Position numbers and translations under genes: made by a program. Shown one piece after another: positions 42,916 to 56,702 of a stretch of 64,000 bases of DNA. Origin of the DNA: Chrysomallon squamiferum (taxonomy: Eukaryota > Mollusca > Gastropoda > Neomphalida > Peltospiridae); assembly GCA_012295275.1 (NCBI GenBank), contig CM022669.1:4986277-5050276 (forward strand). Direction: 5' to 3'. Every line of letters begins with the position of its first letter. The stretch's first letter is position 1. The notes under the pieces are model-generated. The model searched no databases and was not told where the DNA came from. It was given only the letters and a program-made list of their open reading frames with translations.

Positions 42916-45900
42916 ATGATTCGGTCAAGCAAATCATCTCGCCATGAAGAGAGTTTCACAGGTTTGAAAATTCACTTCTACGGACGTATAAATCCTTTAA
43001 TAATTCCAGTTTCTGACTTTCCCATCATTGTTGAAGATGTTTGCGTTTTGGCAGCAGAACATGTAAGCTCATGCGTGTGTCAGGAAGCAGAACAGAAAGC
43101 ATCAGACAGAAAACTAAAAAATGAAACTAGGTTGCAATCTTTGTTTTTATCGATGTTTGGTCTGGTGAATATGGATCACAAGCTGTGGCTGAGTTGCAGA
43201 GAGAAGCTGACAGCTACTCATCACTATCACAAAGAATGCTTCTTCAGAATCAGATTTAGAATTTATGACGGAAAGTTGGATGCCTTGGCAGACATGGATC
43301 CTCTGATGCTTGATTACTTCTACTGGCAGTGCAGAGATGACTTTCTAAATGACAGGTTTTCCTCGCTGTACGGCAAAGATGTCGAAGTAAGCAAACAGCT
43401 TGGTCTCATGGTTATGGACTTGATGATTCCTGACAGTTCCAAACAGCTGAAAAAAGTGCAAGGTCCATCAGATAAACAGTCCCCAATTCAAGTGTGTATA
43501 ACCTTTGCTAGAAACAACCTCTCCTGGCGATGTCTTTGGAAACATCTTCCAAGAAGTCTGAGAAGAAAGTATTGCTGCAATCCATGGCATTACATCAGGC
43601 TGTATTTTAGTCTGCGTTCTGAGCTGCTGTCAGATTTTCCAAAAAACATTTGGGCTGATGTCACAGAGTTGAAAAAATCCTACATAAGAGGAGTGCTAGA
43701 ATATGTGCCAAACTATGGGACTGAGAAGTATAAAGTGATGTTTCTCAAAGAAGATGGAAAAATTGGCAAACTGGAGGAACTTCTGGTGGATGTGTATGAA
43801 TCGCGTCCTCGTGGAGTTTTTACTGTTGTTCATGTATGTATGTCTTTTTCTCTGTGTATGTTTGTATGTATATGTGTCTTTTGTTGTGTATGTATGTGTG
43901 TGTATATGTATATATCCACGTGTGTCCTTTTCTATGTGTGTTTATGTATGTATGTGTGTCCTTTTCTATGTGTGTGTGTCTTTATGTATGTATGTAGTAT
44001 GTATGCATGCAAGTGTCCTTTTCTGTGTGTATATATTTATTTATGCATGTATTTATGTGTGTATGTGTCTGTATATATTTCAGGATTTGAATATTCTCTA
44101 TCTTATGTAAATCTGAATATACTCTGCATGTAGACAATATTTGGGAAAGCACTGGTGCAGGAGGACAAAGTCCAATCACAACCTAATAAATCCCATATGA
44201 CATCCATTTGCCTGCACTCCTTTCGGTCATTATGTATGTAATTGTGTGTGTGTGTGTGTGTAGATATTAGTTGTTTTTTGTTTGTGTGTTGTACGTTATA
44301 CATGTTTATATGTATGTATGTATGTGTACATATAAAGTGTGTAAATATAAAGTTTTGCATGTATTATTTGTAAAGTCATCATATTCGTTTCAATTCTCAG
44401 AAGAACAAACACATCTGTTCATGATAATGATTTATAAAGATAAATGAAACTATTCTGGACAGTGGATTATGTGAAAGTGATCTTTGATATTTCCTACTTG
44501 TAGAAAGTTAATCACATATCACAACCTTTTATATATTTTGTTGTAATGTTAAACTCCTAACAGCTGTAATGATACACAAAACTTCAGTGGATAAAAAAAT
44601 GATGTCCCTCTCAGTTATAACTTGCTCCAACTTTACTAAAAATTAATGAATGAAAATCTCATTTACGAACAACATTTTGTTTTATTGATTTTGTCCATTT
44701 TGGGTTTTTCCTAGATATATAGAGTGGCAGTGTTTAAATACTGAAGTTGTTGACAGCAGGAAAAGAAAATATCTTGAAAAATAGATCTGATTACTCAGAC
44801 TTATAATTAATGTGTATTTTAACAAACTGAACTAGGTTTAGAAGTCTGAAGCTGAATGGAAAGTCTATGTAAAATATCATTTGCTGCTAATAACCTAGCA
44901 AAGGCAGTAAAGATTCTTCAAACTGAAATAATTTCAGTGTTTGACACACAGATTCATATTTATTAAATGTAGCAAGCCCCTGAACAAAAACACAGTTTGT
45001 ATTAAATATATATAGTAATATGTATATCAGTTTAAGTAGCATGATAGTTCAAGTTGAGCTGTTTTTAAGTTATGCATATATTAAGCAGTGTGTGTGTGTG
45101 TGTGTACACACACCCATGACAATTTTTTCTTAATATATAAAATTACAAAATTTATTATTTTTATTTTCAGGGAATTGTACAGTTTGAACATTTGCAAAAT
45201 ATATCGATGACAACATCGGGACTGGAAAAATTTGGAGGAAAAGTTCATATTGATGAATCACAGGGCCTGCCAAAAGTTTGTTGTTTTTTGCTACATTTAT
45301 TTTTATTATTTTATATAATTAATTAATTATTATTTGTTTTATTTTTGAGATGTGATGACTTGATTGTAAATCTAGATGTCTGTTGTATTTAGGTGTGTAT
45401 GTGATGTGAATGTATGTATTTTTATGTTTACAGATGCAATGTGTCTGTATATGTTGTGTGTTTGAGTTTATGGATACAGTGTGTTTGTGTGACAGGGTGT
45501 GTGTGTTGGTGTGAGTGTGTTATACTTATTGTTAGAAAGTTTAAAGTCAAAGATAACATTTGCTGCTTTGTAGATCATGTTCTTTCAAACCAAAGAAGAA
45601 GCAGATTCATTCGTATCTGGTGTTGTTGGATTTTTCCGACATCTGCATGACTACTACAACATCTTGTGTAAAACAGTGGAACCACCAAGCCTGGAGCTAG
45701 TGAACAATTTAAAAAGCTATGGACCAATGACGTGTGTACCATTTCTTTATGAATAACTATAATTATTTAATTTTATCTGAAATATTTTGGTTATAAATGT
45801 CATAGTGTGTGAGATATTTTAGTTATAAATATTGTGTGTGTGATATTTTAGTTACGTCAGTGTGTGTGATATTTTAGTTATGTCATAATGTTTGTGATAT

Positions 45901-47494
45901 TTTAGTTATAAATATTGTAGTGTGTGATATTTTAGTTATAAATGTTGTAGCATGTGTGATATTTTAGTTATAAATATCATAGTGTGTGTGATGTTTTAGT
46001 TATAAATGTCATAGTGTGTGATAGTTTAGTTATAAATGTAGTGTGTGTGATATTTTAGTTATAAATGTCAGTGTGTGTGATATTTTTGTTTTAAATGTTT
46101 ATTCTACAGTGTATTGTATATATTGTCTTTCTATAAAAAGATTTTCCAATTTTTCAAACACTGTCAATAAAGATTTAAAACCCAATAAAATAAATGAAAT
46201 CAGTAACTAAATAAATGCATTTGAAAAGAAGTAAATTCACAAACAAATGAATGAGTGAATAAATAAATAAATAAATAAATAAATGAAAATTTAAATAAAT
46301 AAAACTATAAATAAATAAGTATATAGACTAGTTCTGAAAATGTAAATAGATAAATAAATAATTTGAAATTGTTGTTATTACAGAGATGAACAAGCCTGCA
46401 CAATACTGAGGGCAGAACTAAGTGTCAAAGAAAGCAAGCCAAGTTTGACAAACTCGACTTTCTTTCTCATACACCAGAATGATACAGATCTTTACAAATT
46501 TACTGTTTTGAGCAAGACTGAGAACCAAGAACAGTTTGAGAAAAAACACATATCCTACAAGAATGGGAAATTCACCCTGCAGTCAGAAGGTGCAGATCCC
46601 AAACAGTTTGTCAATTCAGTGTCTCTGCTTCAAGAACTGAGAGCTGCTGGCAAACAGATTCGTCCCCAGACTGGCACAGGTAAAAATAAATTATTTTAAC
46701 ATTGAGTTATTAAAATTGTCTGGTATATTAATTACTGGATCCAGGTAACATGTCCCTTATCCAAAAATTCTTGATCATTAATAATCTCCAGAGAAAAATG
46801 ATGTATTGTAAGTTGGTGACATTTGTTTTATTGTTAAATATTGTCTTGGATTGATTATGTTGCAGATAGTGGTATTTGTGAGATATTTAAGGATGACCTC
46901 ATTAATTACTACTATCGAGCTGAAAACAGACAGACAGACAAACAGACAAGGGAGCCAATGTTCTTCACAGATCAGCACATTAGTCCATCAGATATCAAAC
47001 ATTTGTGTAAGCTGACAATTTTCTAGTGAATGACATATACATATCACACACACACACACACACACACGCACATGTGCATGTGAAGGGCTTAGTTCAGGGG
47101 TCTTTGATCTCAGTTCAGTTTCCAGGCATGAAAAATAAATAAATATTACCAGTAATAAATTCATCATTTCAAAGGTAATCATTTCTTCACTCTTTTCCTT
47201 CATTACTGACTCTTGATAAACTTCATTTCACATTTGTGTTTGGTTATTCCTCACCCTATCTTATTTCTGTTACTAGTCAACATTTTGAATCATAATAGAC
47301 TCTTAGATATTTATCAACCCTTTGGATAGTGCTATTTACCCTCTGGAGTTGATCCTTGGATTAAACAATTCAGACATTCATATATCAGTGTATATCCAAA
47401 TTCATCTGTTATTCATTACAAACTGGCACATACATATGGAAATCAAAAAGATAAATATTTATTATATTACATGCTGGAAATTTTAAAGAATTTT

Positions 47495-47531
<37 letters not shown>

Positions 47532-50500
47532 GATTTAAATCTTAAATTTAATTATTTAATGTTTTTGTTTATCTTTTATTAATAATTTCATTGTTTATTT
47601 CTTATCGTTTAGAATTTTTTTTTGATGTTACTTTCTGCAGGCTACGGTCGATACACTGAAGTGAGCAAAGCACAGCTGTGTATTAATCAGAAGTCTGAAG
47701 ACGAAGATGTCATCATAAAGCAACTTAAAAGCAACAATTCTAACTTGATGGAGGTAACTTCTTTTATTGGCAAGTTCTTTTTTATTGAAAAAGAAAAGAT
47801 TAAAAAACCATTCCTATTTAATTTCTAAAATTAAGAAAAACAATTTTTTAAATGTGTTTGCATTACAGCGACATAATGATGAATAAAGGATTTGCTTTAC
47901 TGAGAAATTAAAAAACTAATAATTTGATTTATTTTGTAGGCTTTCCAGGAAGGGGCGTCAAAGCTGATGCAGATGAAGCACTCACTGTTCATCCGATTCT
48001 TTGGAATTATGGTGGCTCCTCCTTATAGGGTTGTCCTGGAGATGGCACCAGGTGGGAGTTTGGAGAAATTTCTTATAAACAGTCCGCATGCTCTGTCTCT
48101 GATGCAGATAATGTTGGTTGTGGAGCAAGTGTCACAAGGAATTAATTGGATGGTAATGTTCCCCTAATATCTAGATGTACCTTTTGTAGTACGAATGAAT
48201 GTCGTGATACTCACGAGATAGTCTTTTATAAAAATTATTATTATTACATTTGTTTTTGTTGCTGTTGTTATACACAAATTATTATTATTATTACTATATT
48301 ACTTTCAATATTACTGTCATTATTATTATAATTACTGTTACTATTATCAGTTATTGTTATTACTAGTCTTATTACTATTATTAATATTGTTGTTATTATC
48401 ACTATTATTATTATTACTAGTCTTATTACCATTGTAAATATTACTGTTGTTGTTATCACTATTATTATTAGTACCAGTCTTATTACTGTTATTTTGTTAC
48501 TGTTGATGCTTTTGTTTTTGTTATTATTATTATTATTATTATTATCATCATTGTTGTTTATTTTGCAGAAAGATAATGGTTTGACTCACGGTAATCTGAG
48601 GTCTAGGAACATCATGGTTTTCCAGGATATTAAGTCCGACATCTCAGTAAAAATTGGTGATCCAGGTCTGGTTTCACATTTCAGCAAAAAATCACTGGAT
48701 GATGACTACAATCAGGAAAGGTAAAATTTAATTTTGGGATTAAATGTATCTCAGTAATTAAGATATTCCCGCACCACAAAAAAAAAAGAGCCTGAAGAAC
48801 AAGTGAAAAAGAGCAGACTGGTTTTAATTGCTGGTTAATGTTGGCATACCAAGCACTGAAAAGTAATGATTTGACAGGATCTATATTGCTAAGCCCAGAT
48901 AAAAGGCTGTTTTCTCATACCAGTCACTCACTAGTTTATCTGAGACTCTAATTGTATGGGTTTTTCTTTCTTCTGTAAAAGATAAGGTATATGTAAAAGA
49001 GATCTTATTAATAATCATGAGAGTAGACCATTGTGTAGTAACAGAATATTTACACATTATCTTTATGGTTTTTACAATAATTAAGAAAGTTGCCACATAG
49101 CCTTAGATTTTTAAAAGTAATTACGTTTGATGTCATATAACCATAAACTTTAACAGTAATTAAATATGATGGCATATAGCCACAAATCTTTAACAGTATG
49201 TGATGTCATATGACCATAAATATTTGTGAGTAATTAAATATGATGTCATGTAGCCACAAATTGATGCCATATAATCATAGAATTAAAAAACATTAACAAA
49301 CCAATTTTGTCTTGGTCAAAAAATTATGGATGATATTTAAATCATTTGGATGACAATTAGGTTATTGCTGTTGTTTTACAGGTTGCCTTGGATTGCAGTA
49401 GAACTCTACCCAGACCTCAGCAAACTGACTCCTGCCTCAGACATTTATTCTTTTGCTGTGTTGTGGTGGGAGCTGCTGACGAAAGGGCAGAAGCCATACG
49501 CAGACAGAAGGGAAAAAAAAAACCCAGTGAGTGGCCCAGATTTATTCTTTACCAGCAAAATTACGTGTATTACGAGTGATGATGATGTACAGTGTGTTAC
49601 GAGTGATAACGATATACAGTGTTATGAATAATGATGATGTACAGTGTATTACGAATGATGATGAGGTACAGTGTTACGAGTGATGATAATGTACAGTGTG
49701 TTACAAATGATGATGATGTACAGTGTTGAGTGATGATGATGTACAGTTATGAGTGATGATATATGTGTTACGAATGATGATGTACAGTGTTTTATGAATG
49801 ATGATGTGTACTCTGTTACGAGTGATGATGAGGTATAGTGTTGAGTGATGATGAGGCATAGTGTTACAAGTGATGATGATGTAGTGTGTTATGAGTGATG
49901 ATGAGGTACAGTGTGTTATGAGTGATGATGAGGCACAGTGTTATGAGTAATGATGATGTACTGTGTTAAGAGTGATGATGAGGTACAGTGTGTTATGAGT
50001 GATGATGAAGTACAGTGTTATGAGTGATGATGAGGCACAGTTTTATGAGTAATGATGATGTACTGTGTGTTATGAGTGATGACGAGGCACAGTGTTATGA
50101 GTGATGATGATGTACTGTGTTAAGAGTGATGATGAGGCACAGTGTTATGAGTGATGATGATGTACAGTGTTATGAGTGATGATGAGGCACAGTGTTATGA
50201 GTGATGATGATGTACTGTGTGTTATGAGTGATGATGAGGTACAGTGAGTTATGAGTTATGATGAGGCACAGTGTTATGAGTGATGATGATGTACTCTGTG
50301 TTATGAGTTATGATGAGGCTCGGTGTTACGAGTGATGATGTACAATGTTACAAGTGATAATGTAGAGTGTGTTATGAGTGATGATGAGGCACAGTGTTAT
50401 GAGTGATGATGAGGTACAGTGAGTTATGAGTTATGATGAGGCTCGGTGTTATGAGTGATGATGATGTACAATGTTACAAGTGATAATGTAGAGTGTGTTA

Positions 50501-53500
50501 TGAATGATGATGAGGTACACTGTGTTTTGAGTGATGATGTAAAACCCACATAAATCATACTGACTACTGAATTCTAGCATGACATCATAAGAACACAAAT
50601 TATAGAAATTTCTGAAATCATGGATGCCAAACAAACTCATGGACAAGGGGACTGATTCTGTATCCTTTATTTCTGGTTTTATTCAGGGAAAAAAAAAAAA
50701 AAAAATCATTTTTCTGTTTTAGTTGAAGGATTTAATCTTGGCTGGAATGAGGCCATCATGCCCCAAAGCGCTTCAGCCAGATAATGATTTTGACAAAAAA
50801 CGGGAATCATTCACTGAGAATGCAGCACTGGGGAATGTGAACAAGTCTAATGTTGATGCTTTGTCCGACCAGCAAGAACACAATTCCAGTGGAATAGTCA
50901 TGGAAGATAACCTGGAGGAAGACATCAAACAAAATATTTGGGATTTTATCCAGAAATGTTGGACATGGGAAGATGACAGGCCTGAATCGCAGGAGATTGT
51001 TCGTTTTGTTTTAGCAAGTAATATATTTTATAGTTTTAAAATTTGTTTTTTTTCTTTATACTTCCAAGTTATTATTTTATTGTTGGGGTATTTCTATGTT
51101 ATTAATTAAGGTTGATGCCCAAAATTCCCAAGGTAAAACATAACTTGAAAATATAGATAATGTACTGAGACTATTTCTTCATATAACCTAAGGTACATTT
51201 TAAAAGTAAAACAATAACAACAACAACAATATTAATATTACTTGAAATTTTACATTTGTAAAAGATTGAAACATTTTAAAATATTGTTATTTATTATTAT
51301 TTTGTAAGTTCAAGGAAATGAGAACATGTCATATGTCTGTACGTATAGATCAAAAAGATTAATAATGTTTAAATTGTAGATTTAAATATTTTCAGTGTAG
51401 AACAATAAAACAAATCACAATTATATTTTAGCCAAATGTTAGCTTCACCCATAAATCATGCAGGTCTTTAGAACCCATCATTTCGGTGATGTCAAATTGA
51501 ACTACTTAAATACTTGAAATTCAGGATAGCTTTGGAATGATAATAACAGTCATCCAAACTTCTGTTCTTTAACATCCTCAAAGACCAGTATTTTGTGATA
51601 AAAAATCATTTGTCACCAATGGTGAATATATTGTTGGTTTTGGTATGAAACCCTACAAAGTCCAAAAAATCATGTCAATATGTTCCTTAAGAATTCTTAA
51701 AATATCCATGAATTTCTATTCGGGATCTGTATGGGAACCATGTAACTACATTTCAGTTAAAGTAAAATTGAATATAAAATCATTCAGCCATTTTCTAGAC
51801 ATTTATTTATTTATTTATTTATATATATCTACTTTGACTAAAAAGTTAATTTTTTGTATAAATAAATAAATAAATAAATAAAAATTAAAACAGTTTATGT
51901 TTTCTCATTTCAGTCTATGACCAGGTAAAGCAGTTGGATTCAGAAGAGGTGGAAATTGACTGGGACACTATTTTGAACTTTAATAAACACATGGCTGCTT
52001 TCTCCAAGCCTCAAACACATCACACTGACAGAAATAACCAGTTAATAGATCCTAAAAGATTAGAGAAGGTGGAAAATGGTTTTCTAGGAAAGGTGAATAA
52101 AAGATTTATATATATAAATGAAAAAGAAATTAGATAAAGATTTTAAAAAGCAAATAAATATAAACTATATAATATAAAAATTAATAAAAAAATTGAAATA
52201 AGTGAGTAAATATAGAAGATATAAATTATTATAAAATAAATAAGTAAATAAATATAAAAAAAAATAAATTAAAAGAAAAAAGTAAAGAAATATGAAATAT
52301 ATAAATTAATTAAGAAAGTAAATATATATAATATGCATAAATAAAAAAAAATATATATAAATTAATAAAAAACATAAGCAAGAAAATATATAAATTAATG
52401 AAATAGAAATAAGTAAACAGAAATAAAATATAAAAAATAAAAAATAAATTAGTAAATATAAAATATATAAATTAATAATAAATAGATAAGTAAATATAAA
52501 ATACATAAATTATTATAAAATAAGTAGTATGAAATGATTAAGTAAAGACATAAACATAAGTTCATACATTAATATAAGTTTATAAGTAAATAAATAATAA
52601 TAATACGATTTAAAATTAAATGAAAAGTCATCCCTTAAGGAAATAAATTTATTTACAAGTCCCAAGTCATACTAAAGTCATAAACTATATATCCACAATT
52701 TGATATTTAATGATTATGAAATTGCAAAATGTTGTGTGTAATAAAATGTCTTCTAACAATATCTCTATGTAGAATGTGTCAACAAAGGATTCTGAAAAAT
52801 ATAAAAAGAAAATACCTTTATACTGACAATAATTTTATTAACAAAAACAAAAATATTTCAAAATGTTTGTTTTTATTATTAATATATAGTATTGCACTTT
52901 TAATCCTGGTACACTATCATTTTATAATTATTTTATTATTACCAAATTTTACAATGAATTTTATAATTATTTTTTAAATTAATAATAACAATTTTGGTTT
53001 TATTACTATCAAATACAATAATAATCATAATGATAACAGGATTATTTTTGGTGAGAATGAGTATGATAATTAATAAATATAAATTTGGTATTATTTCTGT
53101 TATTAACAATCAACTTCAGTCATTAACAATAATGATTCTTATTTATATATTTACCAGATACCATAATTATAACTTTTTTCCCCCCACAGGTAAGTACTAA
53201 TGATTTCAACATTATTTTTATCAATAATTTGTTATTTGAAAAATTTCATTTCATCAGAAAATAATAATAATAATAATAATAATAATTACAATATAAATGA
53301 AATATAGAACAAAAACAATTAATTTTTGAAAATGAAAAATAAATAACAACAGCAACAACAACAAAAATAAATAGAATATAAGAAAAAAAAAGAAAAAATA
53401 CAAATATGTAAAACAAAGAAAAATAATAAATTGCTAAACATACAAACAAATTTTACATCAAATTAAAATTAATAATAAAATGTGAATCTAATAATTACAT

Positions 53501-55965
53501 TCAATAGTTTGCTTGTAACATAAACATAACATCTTTCACATCAAGCTTGTTAAAAGGAATGTAATAGAAAAAACCCACTTTCAAACAGATTTGAAATGCA
53601 TAGGGAGAAAAAAACAAGTAAATATGAAATATATAAATTAATAAAAAGTAAGTAAATATAAAATACATAAATTAATAAAAAAAAAAAAGTAAATATAAAA
53701 TACATAAATTATCATAAAATAAGTAGTATAAAATAATTAAGTAAAGATGTAAACATAAGTTCATACATTAATATAAATAAATAAATAAATAAATAAATAA
53801 GAAATACATAAATTAATTATGAAATAAAAATGTAAATTTAAAAAAAGAAAATTAAAATAAATAATCTTCTTGGAATGGAATTGTTCTATTGTTTGTAAAT
53901 ATCAGATTCCTTTATTATTTTATTGAACTAGTCTCCTGCACCAAAAAGTCACATTGTCTCATGTTTTGTCTTCTTTCCACAGGGCTTTTATGGGGAGGTG
54001 ATGAAATACAAACTTTTTGATGACGTAGAGGAGACTGATGAAAGGAATTGGAAATATGTTGCTGTAAAGAAGATGAATAAAATAAGTGGAGCCACGATAA
54101 CTGATTTTTTTAGAGAAATCAGACTTTTGCAGGTCTTCGAGCACGAGAACATCGTCAAAGTGGAAGGTGTCTGCTACCAACGTAAGAATTATATCTCATT
54201 TGTGGTACTTTTCAAACAAGATGCTTTATTAGTACATCTAATGAAAGTTTTTAATGCTCTGGTTATTATACATTATGACACCCCAGAATAACAAAATAAC
54301 ACAATAATATAAAACATTTGAATACCACCATTTTGCTTGTTTTGGGATTATTAGAAAGTACACCTATGTGGTATGAATAAATGCTTAATAGGTTCCTTAA
54401 TGTAGAGTTGTATGTTATTACATCTGAAAGCTCTTTGAAAATATGTCTGTCTCTTATGTATATATATAAATACATAAAATTATAAATACATAAATACATT
54501 GAAATTAAAATTTTGTTTTTATTTTTTATTTAGATGATGTATTATTAGTAATGGAGTTTGTAGAATGTGGATCACTGAAAGACTATATTAAAAGCAGACG
54601 TGACCTGAAGAATGATCAACTGATCCGATTTTGCATCGATGTTGCAAAGGTTTGGATTCTTTTCATCTTTCTCCCTTCTGTCAATATAAAGACAATAAAC
54701 CTTCTCATTATGAGTGACACTTTTGTTGTTATGTGGCCTTTTTCTGACAACACTAGAAGAAACTTAAGAACAAATTGACTGACCAAGTGATATGATGGCT
54801 ACATAAAAATGGCAGACATTTTAGAACTGTACTCTCTTTGGTTGTTATATTTTATCACTGTTAAAGACTGGATGTCAGATAATAAAATAGATATATCTAA
54901 TTCATGTATTTCCAGCTTTTTAAAACAGATTTTTAATGTTGTTTTTCCTTCTAATTAAAAAAATAAATAAATAAATAAAAAATACATCACAGTTCAGTTA
55001 TCTTTAAAAACATTAAATATAATTTCTGACTTTCAAGATCCAGTTATGTATGTCTTTTTTTTGCTAAATTTTACAATATTTTTAATTCCTATTTTCCACT
55101 AGGGAATTGAATACCTTCATTCAGAAAATGTCGTTCATCGGGATCTAGCAGCTCGAAATATTCTTGTAACAAAAAATTTGACAGCGAAAATCACTGACTT
55201 TGGACTAGCTCAGACTCTAAGAGCGGGCAAGGACTACATTCGGAGCAATGATCAACAGCTTCCTGTACACCTGTAGGTTACCATTCTTATTCACCTGATG
55301 TTTCCACTGGTCTGTCTTTCTCAGTTCTTCCATATCTATCAATATGCCTGTGTTTTTTCATATCTATTTGTTTCTATACCTCCATAATCTCTGTACTTCC
55401 ATCTATCTGTCTGACTCTGTCCTTCCTTTGATTGTTCTATCTCCGACTTCCATCCATCTCTATATTTGCCTCAGTTCTTCCATATTTTCACTTTCCATCT
55501 TTCTTTCTTTCTAACTCTCCTCTTTTGTCCCCACTTCTTGTGTTGTTTAAATATAGCAAATGAATCAAAAACACAACTGAAATTTATATATATTACAGCT
55601 AAATCTTCTAAATTCATATTTTTAATTAAATTTTACCTAAATTTCTTTCTAGATGTCCACCAGAAGCACTTTCTCAGGCAAAGTTCACTAAAAAAGGTGA
55701 TGTTTGGTCATATGGTGTTCTGATGTGGGAGGTATTTACCAGAGGTGAATCACCCGTTCTGGTGCAAGAAAACTCACAGAAGATTTTTGATAAGCTTTAC
55801 AAAGCTCTGCAGGAAAACAAACGCCTACCCCAGAAGAAAACAATTCCAGATGCAGTGTATAACATCATGAAAAAGTGCTGGACATTTAACATGGAAGACA
55901 GACCAGACATCACACTGATACTGTCACAAATATTACATCTGCACATGGGAGGCCAACAGAATTAG
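42916..55965 (+). CDS. JAK: Janus kinase (JAK), FERM-SH2-pseudokinase-kinase
   Basis: Fifteen coding exons: 42916-43833, 45171-45275, 45574-45731, 46384-46679, 46866-47006, 47641-47753, 47940-48152, 48569-48720, 49382-49526, 50723-51017, 51914-52092, 53983-54181, 54534-54649, 55103-55272 and 55653-55965. All borders are GT-AG and all phases agree, giving 1170 residues, normal JAK size. FERM occupies about 1-385, with residues 1-306 in one exon. The SH2-like domain (about 386-490) has FFLIH where FLVRES would be, so His424 replaces the phosphotyrosine-binding Arg. The JH2 pseudokinase (540-845) has Lys566 but HGNLRSRN for HRDLAARN and DPG for DFG. The JH1 kinase (about 895-1165) is intact: GKGFYGEV loop, VAVK (Lys934), Glu950, HRDLAARN (Asp1024) and DFG (1042). 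The activation loop has one tyrosine (Tyr1055, KDYIRS), not the usual pair, and PPEA replaces APE. It is a cytoplasmic, receptor-bound tyrosine kinase expected to phosphorylate receptors and STATs. AATAAA is at 56055. Confidence 0.95.
45780..46100 (+). repeat. Minisatellite in JAK intron, about 30-35-bp unit
   Basis: About nine copies of a unit with GATATTTTAGTTATAAATGT followed by CATAGTGTGT, between JAK coding exons 3 and 4. Confidence 0.85.
48240..48545 (+). repeat. TTA/TTACTA-rich simple repeat in JAK intron
   Basis: Imperfect triplet DNA with recurring CTAGTCTTATTACTATTATT between JAK exons 7 and 8. Confidence 0.7.
49110..49285 (+). repeat. Degenerate minisatellite in JAK intron
   Basis: Four or five drifting copies of TATGATGTCATATAGCCACA followed by AATCTTTAACAGTAATTAAA. 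Confidence 0.65.
49566..50540 (+). repeat. 1-kb minisatellite in JAK intron, about 25-28-bp unit
   Basis: Around forty copies of a unit near GTTATGAGTGATGATGAGGT followed by ACAGTGT, in the intron interrupting JH2. Later parts show longer periods (ACAATGTTACAAGTGATAAT recurs twice), so blocks of units were copied together. Confidence 0.9.
52140..53975 (+). other. Very AT-rich JAK intron
   Basis: The intron before the JH1 glycine-loop exon. It is mostly ATAAAT-type DNA with a duplicated block: AAATATAAAATACATAAATT and AGTAAAGA(C/T)(A/G)TAAACATAAG occur near 52490-52560 and again near 53650-53760. Nothing coding. Confidence 0.6.
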
Positions 55966-56660
55966 CAGACAGAGGCGTCCTCAGAACCTCTTCAGTGATC
56001 TCTGGAGCTGGAACTATTTTGTAATAAAAATCCTTATGCGGAACTGAGGCTGAGAATAAAACTGTCAAATTATTTTTATATTTCTATATTCTTAAAAATA
56101 ATAAACAAAAAGAGAAAACAGTTTTGTCGTTCAGCTGAAAGGTATTTTTTTTTTAACTGATAAAAGTATTATTTGTTATGAGATATAAAACAATATTGTT
56201 ATGAAATATATAATATTACTATTGTATGAAATACAGAATATAACAGTGGAGTTTTGTAATGTGTAATATAAAACTGCAGTTTTCTTATAGTGCTTGAAAA
56301 TAAAAATAAATAATTTGAATATGAAAGACTCTTGATAACAATAATTTGTTAATAACTTGATAAGAAAAATATGACTTTTCTGATCAATTTTAAATTACTT
56401 ACATTTATGGCCTTATAATCTGGTAGTAGTAACCATATATCATTGAAGAACAAGCACATAAACTTGTTATATACTTGTTATATATATATATCTGATATGT
56501 AACATTTATATTTATTCTACTTTGAAAAATAACAAAAATTATGGTATGTGCTGTACTGTATCTTAGAAATAATTTACAAAAGTTAGATGTGTCTGGTGTA
56601 TATGTAAAATAGTTTATCAGCCATCTATATGCATACACAATCACACTTTTTATATAAAGT

Positions 56661-56702
<42 letters not shown>

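Noticed and set aside
43834-44133. Continuation of the first JAK exon as a Cys/Val/Met-rich tail
   Set aside because: It is intron read-through. A GTATGT donor at 43834 and the phase-0 acceptor before 45171 restore the FERM domain.
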